A stretch of 64,000 bases of DNA. It comes from Hyaloraphidium curvatum. Lineage: Eukaryota; Monoblepharomycota; Hyaloraphidiomycetes; Hyaloraphidiales; Hyaloraphidiaceae. Below the pieces are notes generated by a model, which saw only the letters and a list, made by a program, of their open reading frames with translations, searched no databases and was not told where the DNA came from. Both the position numbers and the translations under genes were made by a program. Below, one piece after another: positions 39,465 through 48,715 of this stretch; position 1 is the stretch's first letter; the number at the start of each line of letters is the position of its first letter. The stretch spans positions 845,728-909,727 of the forward strand of contig JAIVFI010000006.1 in the NCBI GenBank assembly GCA_025558095.1, given 5' to 3'.

Positions 39465-40295
39465 CTACTGATGGTAACAAGGGCGATCAACGTCGCTAAG
39501 GTCTTCAATTGGGAAAACATAAACCACATTTTGGAGGTTGGAAACCAAGGCACCGGTATTGTGGACCTCCGTCGCCACGGAGTTTCCCTCCTGCTGATCC
39601 TCGTTCGCAGCCGAATCTCCCAAGCTCCAATGATCCGAATTGTCAGACGGCTCGCTGTCAGGAGCGTTGCTGGTCCTGTCATCCGGCTCAGAGAAGCGAA
39701 AGTCATCGTCATCCACCAAGGCCTCCAGCTCTTCATCCTCTTCCAGCGTACCTCCTCGGTCCCCACCGCTCCAACCAGTATCTTCGCACCAAACCCGCAC
39801 GGATTCGGTGTCCCACGTCATCGTCTGCCAGCGGCCCGGCCTCTTGGCAGTATCGTGCCAGGTTCCCGGAGGTCCCAATGAATCCTCGATTCGGATTTTG
39901 GCGTCGTAGAAGCGATGTCGCACCCTCCATCGCGACCAGAGCCTAACACTGTGTTCCGCGCGAAGCTCCACTAGACAGGGCATGGTCGAAATCATGCGCG
40001 ATAGCTGCCCTGGGCGGAAGATGCTCGACCAGATGTCCAGGATACGCAGGCGCCGCAATCCCGCCAGGGCGCCCAGTGCCGGGGTACCCAAGCGCAATTG
40101 ATGGAGCCGCAGAGTGAGCAGATCAGGCAGGCGCGCTGTGACGACTTCCAGCGGGATCATGAATGATTTGCCGTCCTCTTCAAATGCGGCCAGTAGGAGG
40201 TGGCGTACTCCGTGCGGGAGCGATCCCAGGACAACGCGTAGAGTCTCAGGCTCCGCTTCCCAGAAAGTGAGGATCAAGGTGGTTAGGGAAGTCAT
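39465..40295 (-). CDS. LRR-like protein with acidic C-terminus, possibly 5'-truncated pseudogene
   Basis: 276 residues from the ATG at 40295. The start already lies within a leucine-rich strand (MTSLTTLILTFWE), followed by LPDLLTLRLHQLRLG, LAGLRRLRILDIWSS and an acidic tail (EEDEELEALVDDDDF). The minus strand upstream, to about 40445, keeps the same frame and LRR style (LYELLSSAINLQELSLPRLF) but is interrupted by one TAA at about 40336, and no GT-AG intron removes it. Either the gene is inactivated or restarts downstream of the stop. It resembles the LRR/F-box-like gene at 27.6 kb in composition, and no function is assigned. Confidence 0.5.
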   Translation of the reverse strand: MTSLTTLILTFWEAEPETLRVVLGSLPHGVRHLLLAAFEEDGKSFMIPLEVVTARLPDLLTLRLHQLRLGTPALGALAGLRRLRILDIWSSIFRPGQLSRMISTMPCLVELRAEHSVRLWSRWRVRHRFYDAKIRIEDSLGPPGTWHDTAKRPGRWQTMTWDTESVRVWCEDTGWSGGDRGGTLEEDEELEALVDDDDFRFSEPDDRTSNAPDSEPSDNSDHWSLGDSAANEDQQEGNSVATEVHNTGALVSNLQNVVYVFPIEDLSDVDRPCYHQ

Positions 40296-40624
40296 ACCAG
40301 CGAGCGCAGCAGCGAAAGAACCCGCAGCATCAGATTAAACGAAAAGGCGAGGGAGTGAGAGTTCCTGCAGGTTGATCGCGCTCGAGAGGAGCTCGTACAG
40401 GTCATTGCACGCCGAGGAATAGCCAATGCGCAATTCGCGTCCACCAATCGGCCCCTTGGCGTTCTAGCCTCGGGACATCGGGCTTCGTCCGCGAATCGAC
40501 ATTCATTCCGTCCTGTGCTTCACCCCCTGGACCAACCATGCGTGTCCGTGCCAAATGACCTCCAGCTCGATCGGACGATGCCAATCCACAGAGGTGCATC
40601 TCGAAACCTCCATTCAATAGCATA

Positions 40625-41554
40625 TCACAGGTCGACGTACACCACCCTCTCGTCCTTGGTCCTCGCAATCAACCTCCTCCTCGTCGACCCTCCCGCCGAG
40701 CTCCCGCTCCCGCTCCTGTTCCCCGATCCCGATCCCCGCCCGCTCCCGCTCCCGCTCCCGGCCCCTTTCCCGCCCCCGCTCCCCGCATTGTCGACTTCGT
40801 CGTCGTCGTCGTCGTCCTCCTCCTCCTCGTCGTCGTCGTCCCCATCGTCGGAGCCGTCCGCGGGCGAGAACCGGATCGGGATCTCGACGCAGAAGAGCGT
40901 CTTGGGCCCGTCGTTGAACGCCGTGAGCGCGTGCAGGGTCATCTTTATCGTTTGCTGCACGCAAGTGGGTTGGGGGGGGGGGGGGGGAGGGTCAGCCTCT
41001 GTGATCGGTAGGAAGGGGGGCCCGGGGAGGAACGTACCCCAACGGGAGCGGACGGGTCCACCGTCATGGGTTTCTTGGTGACCAGCGTGAGGTTGCCCTG
41101 CGCCACGGGGCACTTGAACAGCGGGCAGAGCTGCACGCTGCACCCGGCGCGGATCAGCCCCCGTCCTTCGCCTTCCGAGGTGCGCGGTGGGAACCCACAT
41201 GGCGTCCTCCCCCTTGCGCTTCCCGTTCACCTCGGCGCGCATCCGCATCTCGGCGCCGAGCCCGATGGTCTCCTTGACGTCCATCCGCGCCTCCCACCGG
41301 AACTCGCCGCCCACCCGCGGCCGCGCCGGCTTCAGGAAGACCTCGACGACGGGGGCGATTTCGTCGGATTTGAGGTCCGCGCAGCGCTTGACGGCGAGGT
41401 TGGAGGCGATGCGGGGGGCGCGGGGGGCGAGCGGGGCCGCGCGGGCGGGGAGGGGGAGGAGCGCGGGGAGGAGGAGGGGGAGGAGGGAGAGGAGGAGGAG
41501 ATTGAGCGGGAGGAGCGGCCGCGGCGGCCGGCGAGGGGGCGGAGGGCGCGGCAT
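40625..41554 (-). CDS. Secreted ML-domain (NPC2-like) lipid-binding protein with acidic tail
   Basis: Three exons, about 41554-41195, 41183-41038 and 40954-40625; the first intron boundary is unresolved because no GT-AG pair gives a perfect frame. A strong signal peptide (LLPLNLLLLSLLPLLLPALL) precedes an ML domain with its conserved Cys positions: VKRCADLKSDEIAPVVEVFL, AGCSVQLCPLFKCPVAQGN and IKMTLHALTAFNDGPKTLFC. ML/NPC2 proteins bind sterols or phospholipids in the lumen of the secretory or vacuolar system. Unlike normal NPC2 it carries a ~65-residue low-complexity tail: a Glu/Asp run (DDGDDDDEEEEDDDDDDEVD) then Gly/Ser repeats and RRR. The second intron contains a run of 16 G on the + strand. 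Confidence 0.72.
   Translation of the reverse strand: MPRPPPPRRPPRPLLPLNLLLLSLLPLLLPALLPLPARAAPLAPRAPRIASNLAVKRCADLKSDEIAPVVEVFLKPARPRVGGEFRWEARMDVKETIGLGAEMRMRAEVNGKRKGEDAMWVPTAHLGRRRTGADPRRVQRAALPAVQVPRGAGQPHAGHQETHDGGPVRSRWGTFLPGPPFLPITEADPPPPPPQPTCVQQTIKMTLHALTAFNDGPKTLFCVEIPIRFSPADGSDDGDDDDEEEEDDDDDDEVDNAGSGGGKGAGSGSGSGRGSGSGNRSGSGSSAGGSTRRRLIARTKDERVVYVDL
40972..40987 (+). repeat. Homopolymer run of 16 G in an intron
   Basis: An uninterrupted run of 16 G on the + strand (C in the transcript) sits between the donor and the acceptor of the last intron of the ML-domain gene, forming a C tract near its 3' splice site. Its length is likely to vary and to be error-prone in sequencing. Confidence 0.8.
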
Positions 41555-41666
41555 CGCGTCGACACGGAGTGAGGGGTGGGTCGATTCCGGGTCCAGGTGA
41601 GGGGTTAGCGAGGAGCTACGGGAATCCGCTAAGCCGTAGTCAACCTACCGCGATTGCAGTGCGCGA

Positions 41667-42003
41667 ATGGCGGAGCTGGTCTTGGAGACGACACGGCAGA
41701 CTCCCAGTTGGAATGTCAACGTTTATTGGGGGCGCAAGTGGTTCTCTGGGTTCCTCAGACGGCGGGGGCTCTCGCTCCGCGTGCCAACCACGGGATTCGC
41801 ATCTGACCGGCCGCGGCCGTCGCTGAAGCTGGTTCCAACGGGATCTTCTTGCTTTCTCGAGGAGGCTAGAGGCTAGCGGCGACGATTCACACGAGTTCGC
41901 GGAGCTGCGTGTGCAGTCCATGATGGGCGAAACTTTGGACTCCTTCTTTGGACTGCTGGACCGCTGCGAAGAAGTTGTACACGATGCCATTTCTCCAGCC
42001 TAG
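41667..42003 (+). pseudogene. Relic of a pogo/Tc5-type (DDE_1) transposase, N-terminal part
   Basis: A frame starting at 41667 encodes GRKWFSGFLRRRGLSLRVPTT, the pattern of the CENP-B/Tc5 DNA-binding helix-turn-helix (normally W..RF..RH.LSLR..T). It stops at 41876. The next frame continues the typical sequence: EFAELRVQSMMGETLDSFFG and LLDRCEEVVHDAISP, equivalent to the segment before the first catalytic Asp, before a TAG at 42001. The switch of frame is explained by a 7-base tandem duplication (AGGCTAG twice, about 41863-41876); without it the frame would run straight through. The catalytic domain is missing or unrecognisable. Confidence 0.5.
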
Positions 42004-43384
42004 TACATCAGCGCGCGGCGCGAACTTCTGCACCGGTGCTTCGCTGCCCGGAAACATCCTGCTCAAGGCGTTCTATCGTGGCCCGTGCGAGAGCAAGGTT
42101 CCTCCGTATCTTGCCTCGCGCTCACCTTTCCCGTCCATCCAGCTGCAAAACGACGTCCAGGGAATCCTCAACCGCCGTTCAGTGACGTCGACATTCGGTA
42201 CCTTCCCATCTTCGTCGCCCTCGCCGCCGTGCCGCAGTTCTCGGGAACCACGAGCTGTACCTGCCGGAGCATGAATGCCTGGATGGCACCAGTGCCAACA
42301 ACGTCACGGATAGAAGACCCCGCAGCATGGAGGACGCGGACAGCCCGAGGACGACTTCTGGGAGGAGACGGTCACGGTCCGTCCGGATTTTGTTCGGGGG
42401 CTTGTAACGCTGAGGCCACAAAGCGTGACGGTGTGCGTCGAAGAATCACCCACCACACCATCACATCGGCCCCATCTGCCGGTCGGCAACGGCGATGCGG
42501 GCTCGCAAGAAGCGCAAGAAGGAAGTCTCGGTAGAGCGCTCTCGGTGAGGGCGCGGTCTCGGTGAGCCGGCCTGCTTGGCGGCCGCGGCACGACGTCGGA
42601 CGCCCACTGACCCCCCCACCCCCCTCCCGCACCGGATTCGACCCTCCTTGCCCTCCACGCCCTCGAAAGCGTATTGCCGGCCATTACGCGAGAGCCACAT
42701 CCACGACCGGCAACCAAACCCTCCGGCTCACCGAGGAGGTTGGGGACACGGAGGCGCCGTGGACCTGGCTCACTCTTCCCTCTCCTCGACCCTTGCTTCT
42801 CCTTCAGGATCTTACACACCGTTGTCTTTCACGTGAGTGGCAGCGTTTCGACATCATTGCCCTGTGAGCTGATCCTTCTGTGACCCTGCTCCGACGACAG
42901 TCGACGCGCGGCGTCAAGGCCGACAGCACGACCGCTCTCCATCAAGTTGCGCATCCACAACGCTGTTAAGATCAGCAGTGGAGGTGCACGCGGATGCTCA
43001 AGCTGCTGCTGCCTGCGCCGAGCCGATCTTCACCGATGGGGCCAGGAACCTCATCTAAACATACCTGTCCGCAGGGTAAGCGGCGGCAGCTACGAAAGCG
43101 TGCGCATGTTGACCAGCATTCCTTTTCCTACGATCTCAACGCTGACGGGCCTGATTTTTGATCTGCACGGATGATGGCGCTGCGGTGCTATTATGTGGCA
43201 TATGTGTTGCTTGTATATGGCAAATTACAGTAAGCTGTCCCCAACACGCGTCCCAAGCAGGCAACGAGGGCGGCCGCCTCCGATCGCGCTCCAATTGGCA
43301 GATTAGGTCGATAGATACACCGCATAGCAGGATTCCCGGCACCGCCGACCCCTGCGCGCCCGTCCGCCCCCGCACCGCGACGCC
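42004..43384. other. Decayed sequence without a recognisable gene
   Basis: About 1.4 kb with short frames only. It is less GC-rich than the genes around it. Fragments such as a short frame near 42960-43060 rich in Ala may be residues of mobile-element or other coding sequence but match nothing I know. Probably further remains of the element at its left. Confidence 0.35.
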
Positions 43385-45058
43385 TCACGCGTCCGGCGGC
43401 GCCACCATCGTGTCCATCCTCACGCTCTGGTAAATGCTCTGCCCCGCGCCCCTCAGCACCGCCCCCAGGAACTGCCCGTAGTCCGGCCGGACCCCTTGCT
43501 GCGCCGCGAACGGGACCACGTGGAACTCGGCCTCGGGGATGCCTTTGACGTGCTCGGCGAACAGGGCCTCGGTGTTGCGGGTGTACCGGTCCAGGGAGAG
43601 GAAGAGGTACGTGCGGACGCGCTGCACGGACATGAGCTGCGAGAGGAGGTCGCGGTACATGGGGGGGGCGATGCCGTTGGGGTCGGGCTATCCGGGAAGA
43701 AACGGGGGTCAGCGGCGCACACGGAGGCGGGGAAAGGAGACCCCACTATGTGGTCGTGGTACCACCGGTCGTTGGCCTCCCCCGAATCGCGGAACCGCCG
43801 GCCGTGCGGTGGCGCGTCGCCGACGTGCACCAGCACGCGGACCTGGTTCCGCCACGAGAGCTTCGTCGCCTGGCACGCGTGCGGGCGTCAGCCGGATAAG
43901 GGCAGCGGGGGAAAGGGACGCACCTCGCGCAGGCCGCCGAGCACGTCCTCGGCGAAATCGCTCCCGTACCCGCCCCTGCACGCCACCCCCTCCAGGAACC
44001 CGCCGACCTCCTCGGGCGTCCCAAAGTCCCGCACGAAATACGTCGGCACCCCCCTGTCGTCGAAGTCCGTGTACCCGACAAAGGCCATGCGCACGGCGAC
44101 GTGCGGGTACTCGGCGCGGAGGTGCCCGAGGAGGTCGCGGATGGCCTGGTGCACGAAGCCGAGGTAGGTGCCCATGGAGGAGGTGCAGTCGACCATGAAG
44201 GCGATGTCGATTTCGAAGCTGGAAGGGGGGCAGGTGGTTTCCAAGGGGTGGCCGGTCGCGGGGGGAGGGGGGGCCGGCCGGACGCGGGGAGATGGGAGGG
44301 CGGCAGGTCAGCGGCTGAAGGCATCGGGCGGCACGGCGCCGGATTACCTGCTGGCGGCGAAGGACGACAGGTTGTTCATGATCCTGTAGTCCCTCAGCGC
44401 CCTCTCGAGGAAGCTCCTCGCGGCGCCGGGCGCCATCCCGCCCACCGCGCGCTTGATCGCCGAGATCTCGGCCCTGAGCTCCCCGGCGGGCACGTTCAGC
44501 ACGGTGGCGAGGTTCTCGCCGGCGCCGAAGCCCTCGGCGCGCGAGGCGGCGATGTCGTCCCAGCGCGCGCGGTCGGCGGCGAGGGCGGCGGAGAGGGCGG
44601 CGCGGGGGAGGCGGGGCGGGGGGGCGGAGGTGATCGGGTACTGGGCACACGGGTGTGATCAAGCACGGCACACGGGGCGACGGCGGGAGGGGACCCACGA
44701 GGGTTGCGGCCAGCGCGGCCTCGAGCTCGTCGGCCCTCGCGAGAACCTCTGCAGCGTCCGCGTCCATGGCGGCCAGGCTGCCGACGATGTTCCTGTTTTT
44801 GGCTGCGGCCGACAGCCGCTGCACGGCCTGCAGCACGGCGGCCAGCCTGCCCACGCCGGCGCCGACCTCCGCGGCGGTGGCGGCGTCCAGCTCGCCCGCT
44901 GCGGCGACGGCGGCCGACGCCTCGCGCACGGCCGACGCGCACAGCTCGGCGAGCTCCGAGAGCGCGGCCTTGACGGGGAGCTGCTTGGTCGAGCGGCCGA
45001 TGAGCGAGGAGAGGTTGGAGAGCGAGCGGAGCATCTGCGCGGGCGACGGCGCGGCCAT
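43385..45058 (-). CDS. Helical-bundle / von Willebrand A (VWKA-like) protein
   Basis: Five exons, 45058-44699, 44640-44348, 44218-43924, 43869-43747 and 43687-43385, give 457 residues. The N-terminal ~120 residues are an Ala-rich helical bundle with a motif (LQAVQRLSAAAKNRNIVGSL, then DELEAALAATL) resembling the four-helix N-terminal domain of MLKL-type proteins. The VWA domain begins IDIAFMVDCTSSMGTYLGFV, a DxTxS MIDAS variant as in alpha-kinase-associated VWA domains, and continues with MAFVGYTDFDDRG, FAEDVLGGLRE and RVLVHVGDAPPHG. It lacks a kinase domain. Adhesion- or scaffold-type function in the cytosol is inferred. Its 5' flank carries the same GTCA element as the LRR kinases. Confidence 0.82.
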
Positions 45059-45216
45059 CGCGGGGGCGGCGCGGGGGGACGGCGGGAGGGTGGGGGGCCC
45101 GGAGGCTGGTAGGCCCCGCAGAGCCGGCGGGGGAGAGGAGGGGTGCGGCGACCTGACTGACTGACTGACTTTCGGGGAGGGGAAGGGATTGCGCACGGCA
45201 CAGCTCCCGCGTCGAA
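45059..45216. promoter_or_regulatory. Bidirectional promoter with shared AATCCCTT-(GTCA)4 element, copy 3
   Basis: 158 bases separate the start codons of two divergent genes. On the minus strand, AATCCCTT (45190-45183), 13 bases, then four perfect GTCA units (45169-45154), then 95 bases to the VWA-gene ATG. Orientation and order are as in the kinase copies, with a wider spacer. The coiled-coil gene on the other side may use the same element. Confidence 0.65.
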
Positions 45217-48200
45217 ATGGACGCGCTGGAGGCCGAGCTCGAGCGGCTCCTCGGCGATGCGGCTGCGGCGGCCGCGCTGCCGCTTGTGCTGCGCGATGGG
45301 CCCGGCGGGCGGGAGGCCGCGGCCCCGCCGGCGGTGCGTCGCCCCCGATCCCCCGCCCGCCATAGCTGACCATCTCAATCCGCCCCTCCGCCGCCTCACC
45401 CCCTCTCCCCTCGACGCAATCGTCCTGCTGCATGTTGTGTGTGCGCGATCGGCCGGTCAGAACCGCGAGTTCCACGCCGTCCTCGCCGCGCTGGCCGACT
45501 GGCAGCTCCGCGCCGCCGCCGCCGACCCGGGCGACATCGCGACCCCCGCCGGCCTCGCCGCCCTCGACAGGATGTCCGCCCTCGTGGACGCCGCGCTGGA
45601 CGCCGCGGAGGCGCTCGAGAGCCTGAAGGACGGCAGCGGCGTGCAGGTGGTGCTGCAGCGGCTGGCCACGGTCGGCAAGACCGCAAGCGCGCAGGGGGTG
45701 CAGCAGGTTGCCGGCGCCGCCGCCAGGCCCCCGGAGGACGCGGTGCCCGCGCAAGAACCTCCGGTGGCCGCCCAAGTCCCGGCCCCGGCCCCGCACCCCC
45801 AACCGACCCCGGAACCCGACCCCGACGCCCCCCCCGCCCCCCCACCCCGCGGCTCCTCCGCCTCGCGACGCACCCCCCGCCCGCTCCCCTCCCCACCCCT
45901 CCCCGCCCCGCAACCCCCCTCGCCCACCGACGACGCCCCCCCCGCCCCCCCTCCCCGCTCGCTCACCCCGCCCTCCGCCCCGCCCCGCACGCCCACCGAC
46001 CCCGCACGCACGCCCACCTCCCCCTCCGTCGGCCTCCCCTCCTTCCCGGACCCCGAGCCCCCGACGCCCATCGCCGACGCCCCGGCGCCCCCGCCGCGCT
46101 CCGCATCCCCCTCGCACCTCGACCCCGCCGCCGCCGCCGCGCTGTCCCTCGCCCGCGCGAGGGACGCGCAGGCCAGGCGCGCCGCCTCGCTCGCCCGCCA
46201 GGCGGCCGAGCAGAAGGCCGCGGGGGAGGAAGCGAGGCGGAGGGAGGAGGAGGAGATCGAGAGGAGGGCGGTGGCAGCGAGGAGGGCGAGGGAGATGCTG
46301 GCCGCCGAGCTGCCCGCCGTCGCCGCCGCGGAGGGACCGGGTGGGGGGGCGGCGGAGGCGCGGAGGAGGAGGATCGAGGAGGCGAAGAAGGCCGCGGAGG
46401 AGGCGAGGAGGGCGCGGGAGGAGGAGCGGAGGAGGGCGGAGGAGGAGGAGGTGGAGCGTGCCCGGGTCGCGGAGCAGGAGAGGGTCGCCGAAGAGGCGCG
46501 GAGGGACGGGGAGGCACGCGCGGCCGAGTACGCGCGGATCGCCGAGGACGCGCGGGTCGAGCGGGAGAGGCTGCTTTCCGAGGAGCGGGCGCGGGCGGAG
46601 GAAGAGAGGCGCAGGGCGGAGGAGGAGCGGATCGCGGAGGAGGCGCGGTTGGAGGAGGAAAGGATACGGGTGGAGGAGGAGAGGAGGGAGGAGGAGGAGA
46701 GGTTGGCGGAGGAGGCGAGGAAGGTCGAGGAGGAGAGGTTGAGGAGGATCGAGGAAGAAGCCAGGATCGCCGAGGAGAAGCGCCTGGCGGAGGACAGGCG
46801 CCGCAAGGAGGAGGAAGCCCGCCGGGCGGCGGAGGAGGCAAGGCTGGCCAGGATCGCGGAGGAGGCGAGGATCGCCGAGGAGAGGCGGATCGCGGAGGAA
46901 GCCCGGCTGGCGAGGATCGAGGAAGAAGCGAGGATCGCCGAGGAGCAACGGCTGGCCGACCAACGCCGCCGCGCGGAGGAAGCACGCAAGGCGGAAGAGG
47001 CGCGCAAGGCCGCCGAGGAGGCCAGGATTGCGGAGGAGAAGCGGATCGCGGAGGAAAGGCGCGTGGCGGAGGAAATGCGCCTCGCGGAGGAACGGCGCCT
47101 CGCGGAGGAGGCCAGGATCGCGGAGGAACGGAGGATCGCGGAGGAACGCCGGATCGCGGAGGAACGACCGGTCGCGGAGGAACGGCGCGTCGCGGAAGAA
47201 GCCCGGATCGCCGAGCAGGCACGGATCGAGCAGGCGCGGATCGAGCAGGCCCGGATCCTCGAGCAGGCGCGCCTCGCCGAGGAAGCCCGCCTCGCCGAGG
47301 AAGCCCGCCTCGCCGAGCAGGCGCGGATCGCCGAGGAGGAGCGGCTCTGGGTGGAACAAGAGACCCGCCGCGCCGCCGAGGCCGAAGCCAGGCGCAGGGC
47401 CGAGGCCGCGGAGCAGCTCCGCCAGGCCGAAGTCGCACGGCGCGCGCAGGAGCGCGCGGAGGAGGAGGCGCGCGTGGCGGCGGCGGCGATCGCGGCGCAG
47501 GAGGAGCGGCGCCGCCGGAAGGAGGCGGAGGAAAGGGCGGCGATGGAACGGGCGGCCGAGGCGGAGAGGGCGAAGGAGGAGGCGAGGAGGAGGGAGGAGG
47601 AGAGGTGGAAGGCGGAGCAGGCCAAGCTGGCGCAGGAAAAGGCGCGGCAGGCGGCCGAGGCGCAGCGCAGGGCCGAGGCGGAGGAGCGGCAGAGGCAGGA
47701 GGAGGAGGAGACGGCGCGGCGGGAGGCGGCGGAGCGGCGGGCGGCGCTGGACGGGGCCGAGGCGGAGCGCAGGGCGAGGGAGCAGGCGGCCGCCGCCAAC
47801 CCGCCCCCTCCGCCGGAAGTGCAGCAGCTGTTCCAGGAGATCATGGCCAAGCGCGCGGAGCAGCCCCGGATGGGACCCAAGGACCAGGTGGGTTGCGACC
47901 GGCCGGCCCGCCGGTGCCGTTGCTGATTTGCGACCGCCCGTTGCAGCTCGACCAGGCGACAAACTGGTACAACCGCTCCCTGAAAATCTCCGTCCCCAAC
48001 CCGCACCTGGCCGCGCAGCTCAACGGTATGCTCTCGGGCGAGGCCTTCCAGTGGCTCCTCGCCCTCACGCAGGACCCCTCCCGGCCCCCGTTCCCGCCGG
48101 CCTCGCTGTTCCTCGCCGACGTGTACCTCTCCCGCGCGGCGGCGCAGCCCGAGTTCTTTGGCAACGCGTTCGTGCTCCTCGAGCGGGCGGCGAGGGAGAC

Positions 48201-48330
48201 GGGGGACAGGCAGTGCTGCGAGAAGGCGGCGGGGATGATGGAGAAGGGGTGGCCGGGGATGGCAAAGGACAAGAAGAAGGCCAAGGAGATCATGTCGTGG
48301 CGGGGCAAGGGGGCCGCGAAGGGCAGGTAG
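45217..48330 (+). CDS. Long coiled-coil protein with C-terminal Sel1-like repeats, paralogue A
   Basis: Exons 45217-45333, 45461-47887 and 47947-48330 give 975 residues. A helical N-terminus (EFHAVLAALADWQLRAAAAD) is followed by a ~130-residue Pro-rich segment. Then ~500 residues of Arg/Glu/Ala coiled coil are built from an 11-like repeat (EEARIAEERRIAEEARLARI). The last exon encodes tetratricopeptide/Sel1-like helices (ATNWYNRSLKISV, AFVLLERAARETGDRQCCEK, KDKKKAKEIMSWRGKGA). The intron before the last exon is at the same place as in the paralogue at 55-57.6 kb. Divergent from the VWA gene by 158 bases, suggesting joint expression. A scaffold role is inferred. Confidence 0.82.
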
Positions 48331-48715
48331 TTGTGCTCTTGGATTTGGCTTGCGGTCGCCGTCTGCGATCCGTCGGCAGCATGACGGTTTCTAGTACGCG
48401 CTAGCTTTCTACGATAAAATAAACCGCGTACGGGAGGCCGTAGCACGTGCCACTTCTTGGTCGCGGAAAAGTCGCTTCCAGGGTGGACCCTGTTGATGGG
48501 GCACCTTCCGGCTGCCGACCCGGCCACATACCTCGGACACAAATTGGCAAGCCCGTGCGCTCCTCCTGGGCGAATAGCGGCTGCCACTGCCCGGCCTCCG
48601 GTTTAGGTCTGCGTTTGGGTGGCCGATGACGCCTGCGGGCGGCAAATCGTCGGGGGGGCGGTGCCCAGGCCGCGTCCCTGTGCGGCCCGCCCCCCGACCG
48701 GATTTTCACCGCGCC
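48331..48715. other. Intergenic region upstream of the transcription factor gene
   Basis: 385 bases with an AT-richer patch around 48405-48425. An in-frame ATG at 48626 could extend the transcription factor by 30 residues; otherwise no feature is recognised. Confidence 0.4.

Noticed and set aside
43709-47962. Very long minus-strand open frame (more than 1,400 codons) opposite the coiled-coil gene
   Set aside because: It is the antisense of the GC-rich Arg/Glu/Ala coiled coil on the + strand, giving Leu/Arg/Pro low complexity with no domain. The + strand gene with introns and a paralogue explains the sequence.
45439-48330. Alternative + strand frame of ~960 codons over the coiled-coil gene
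   Set aside because: Gly/Arg low complexity produced by reading the repeat in a shifted frame. Only its end coincides with the true last exon, which is reached by splicing.
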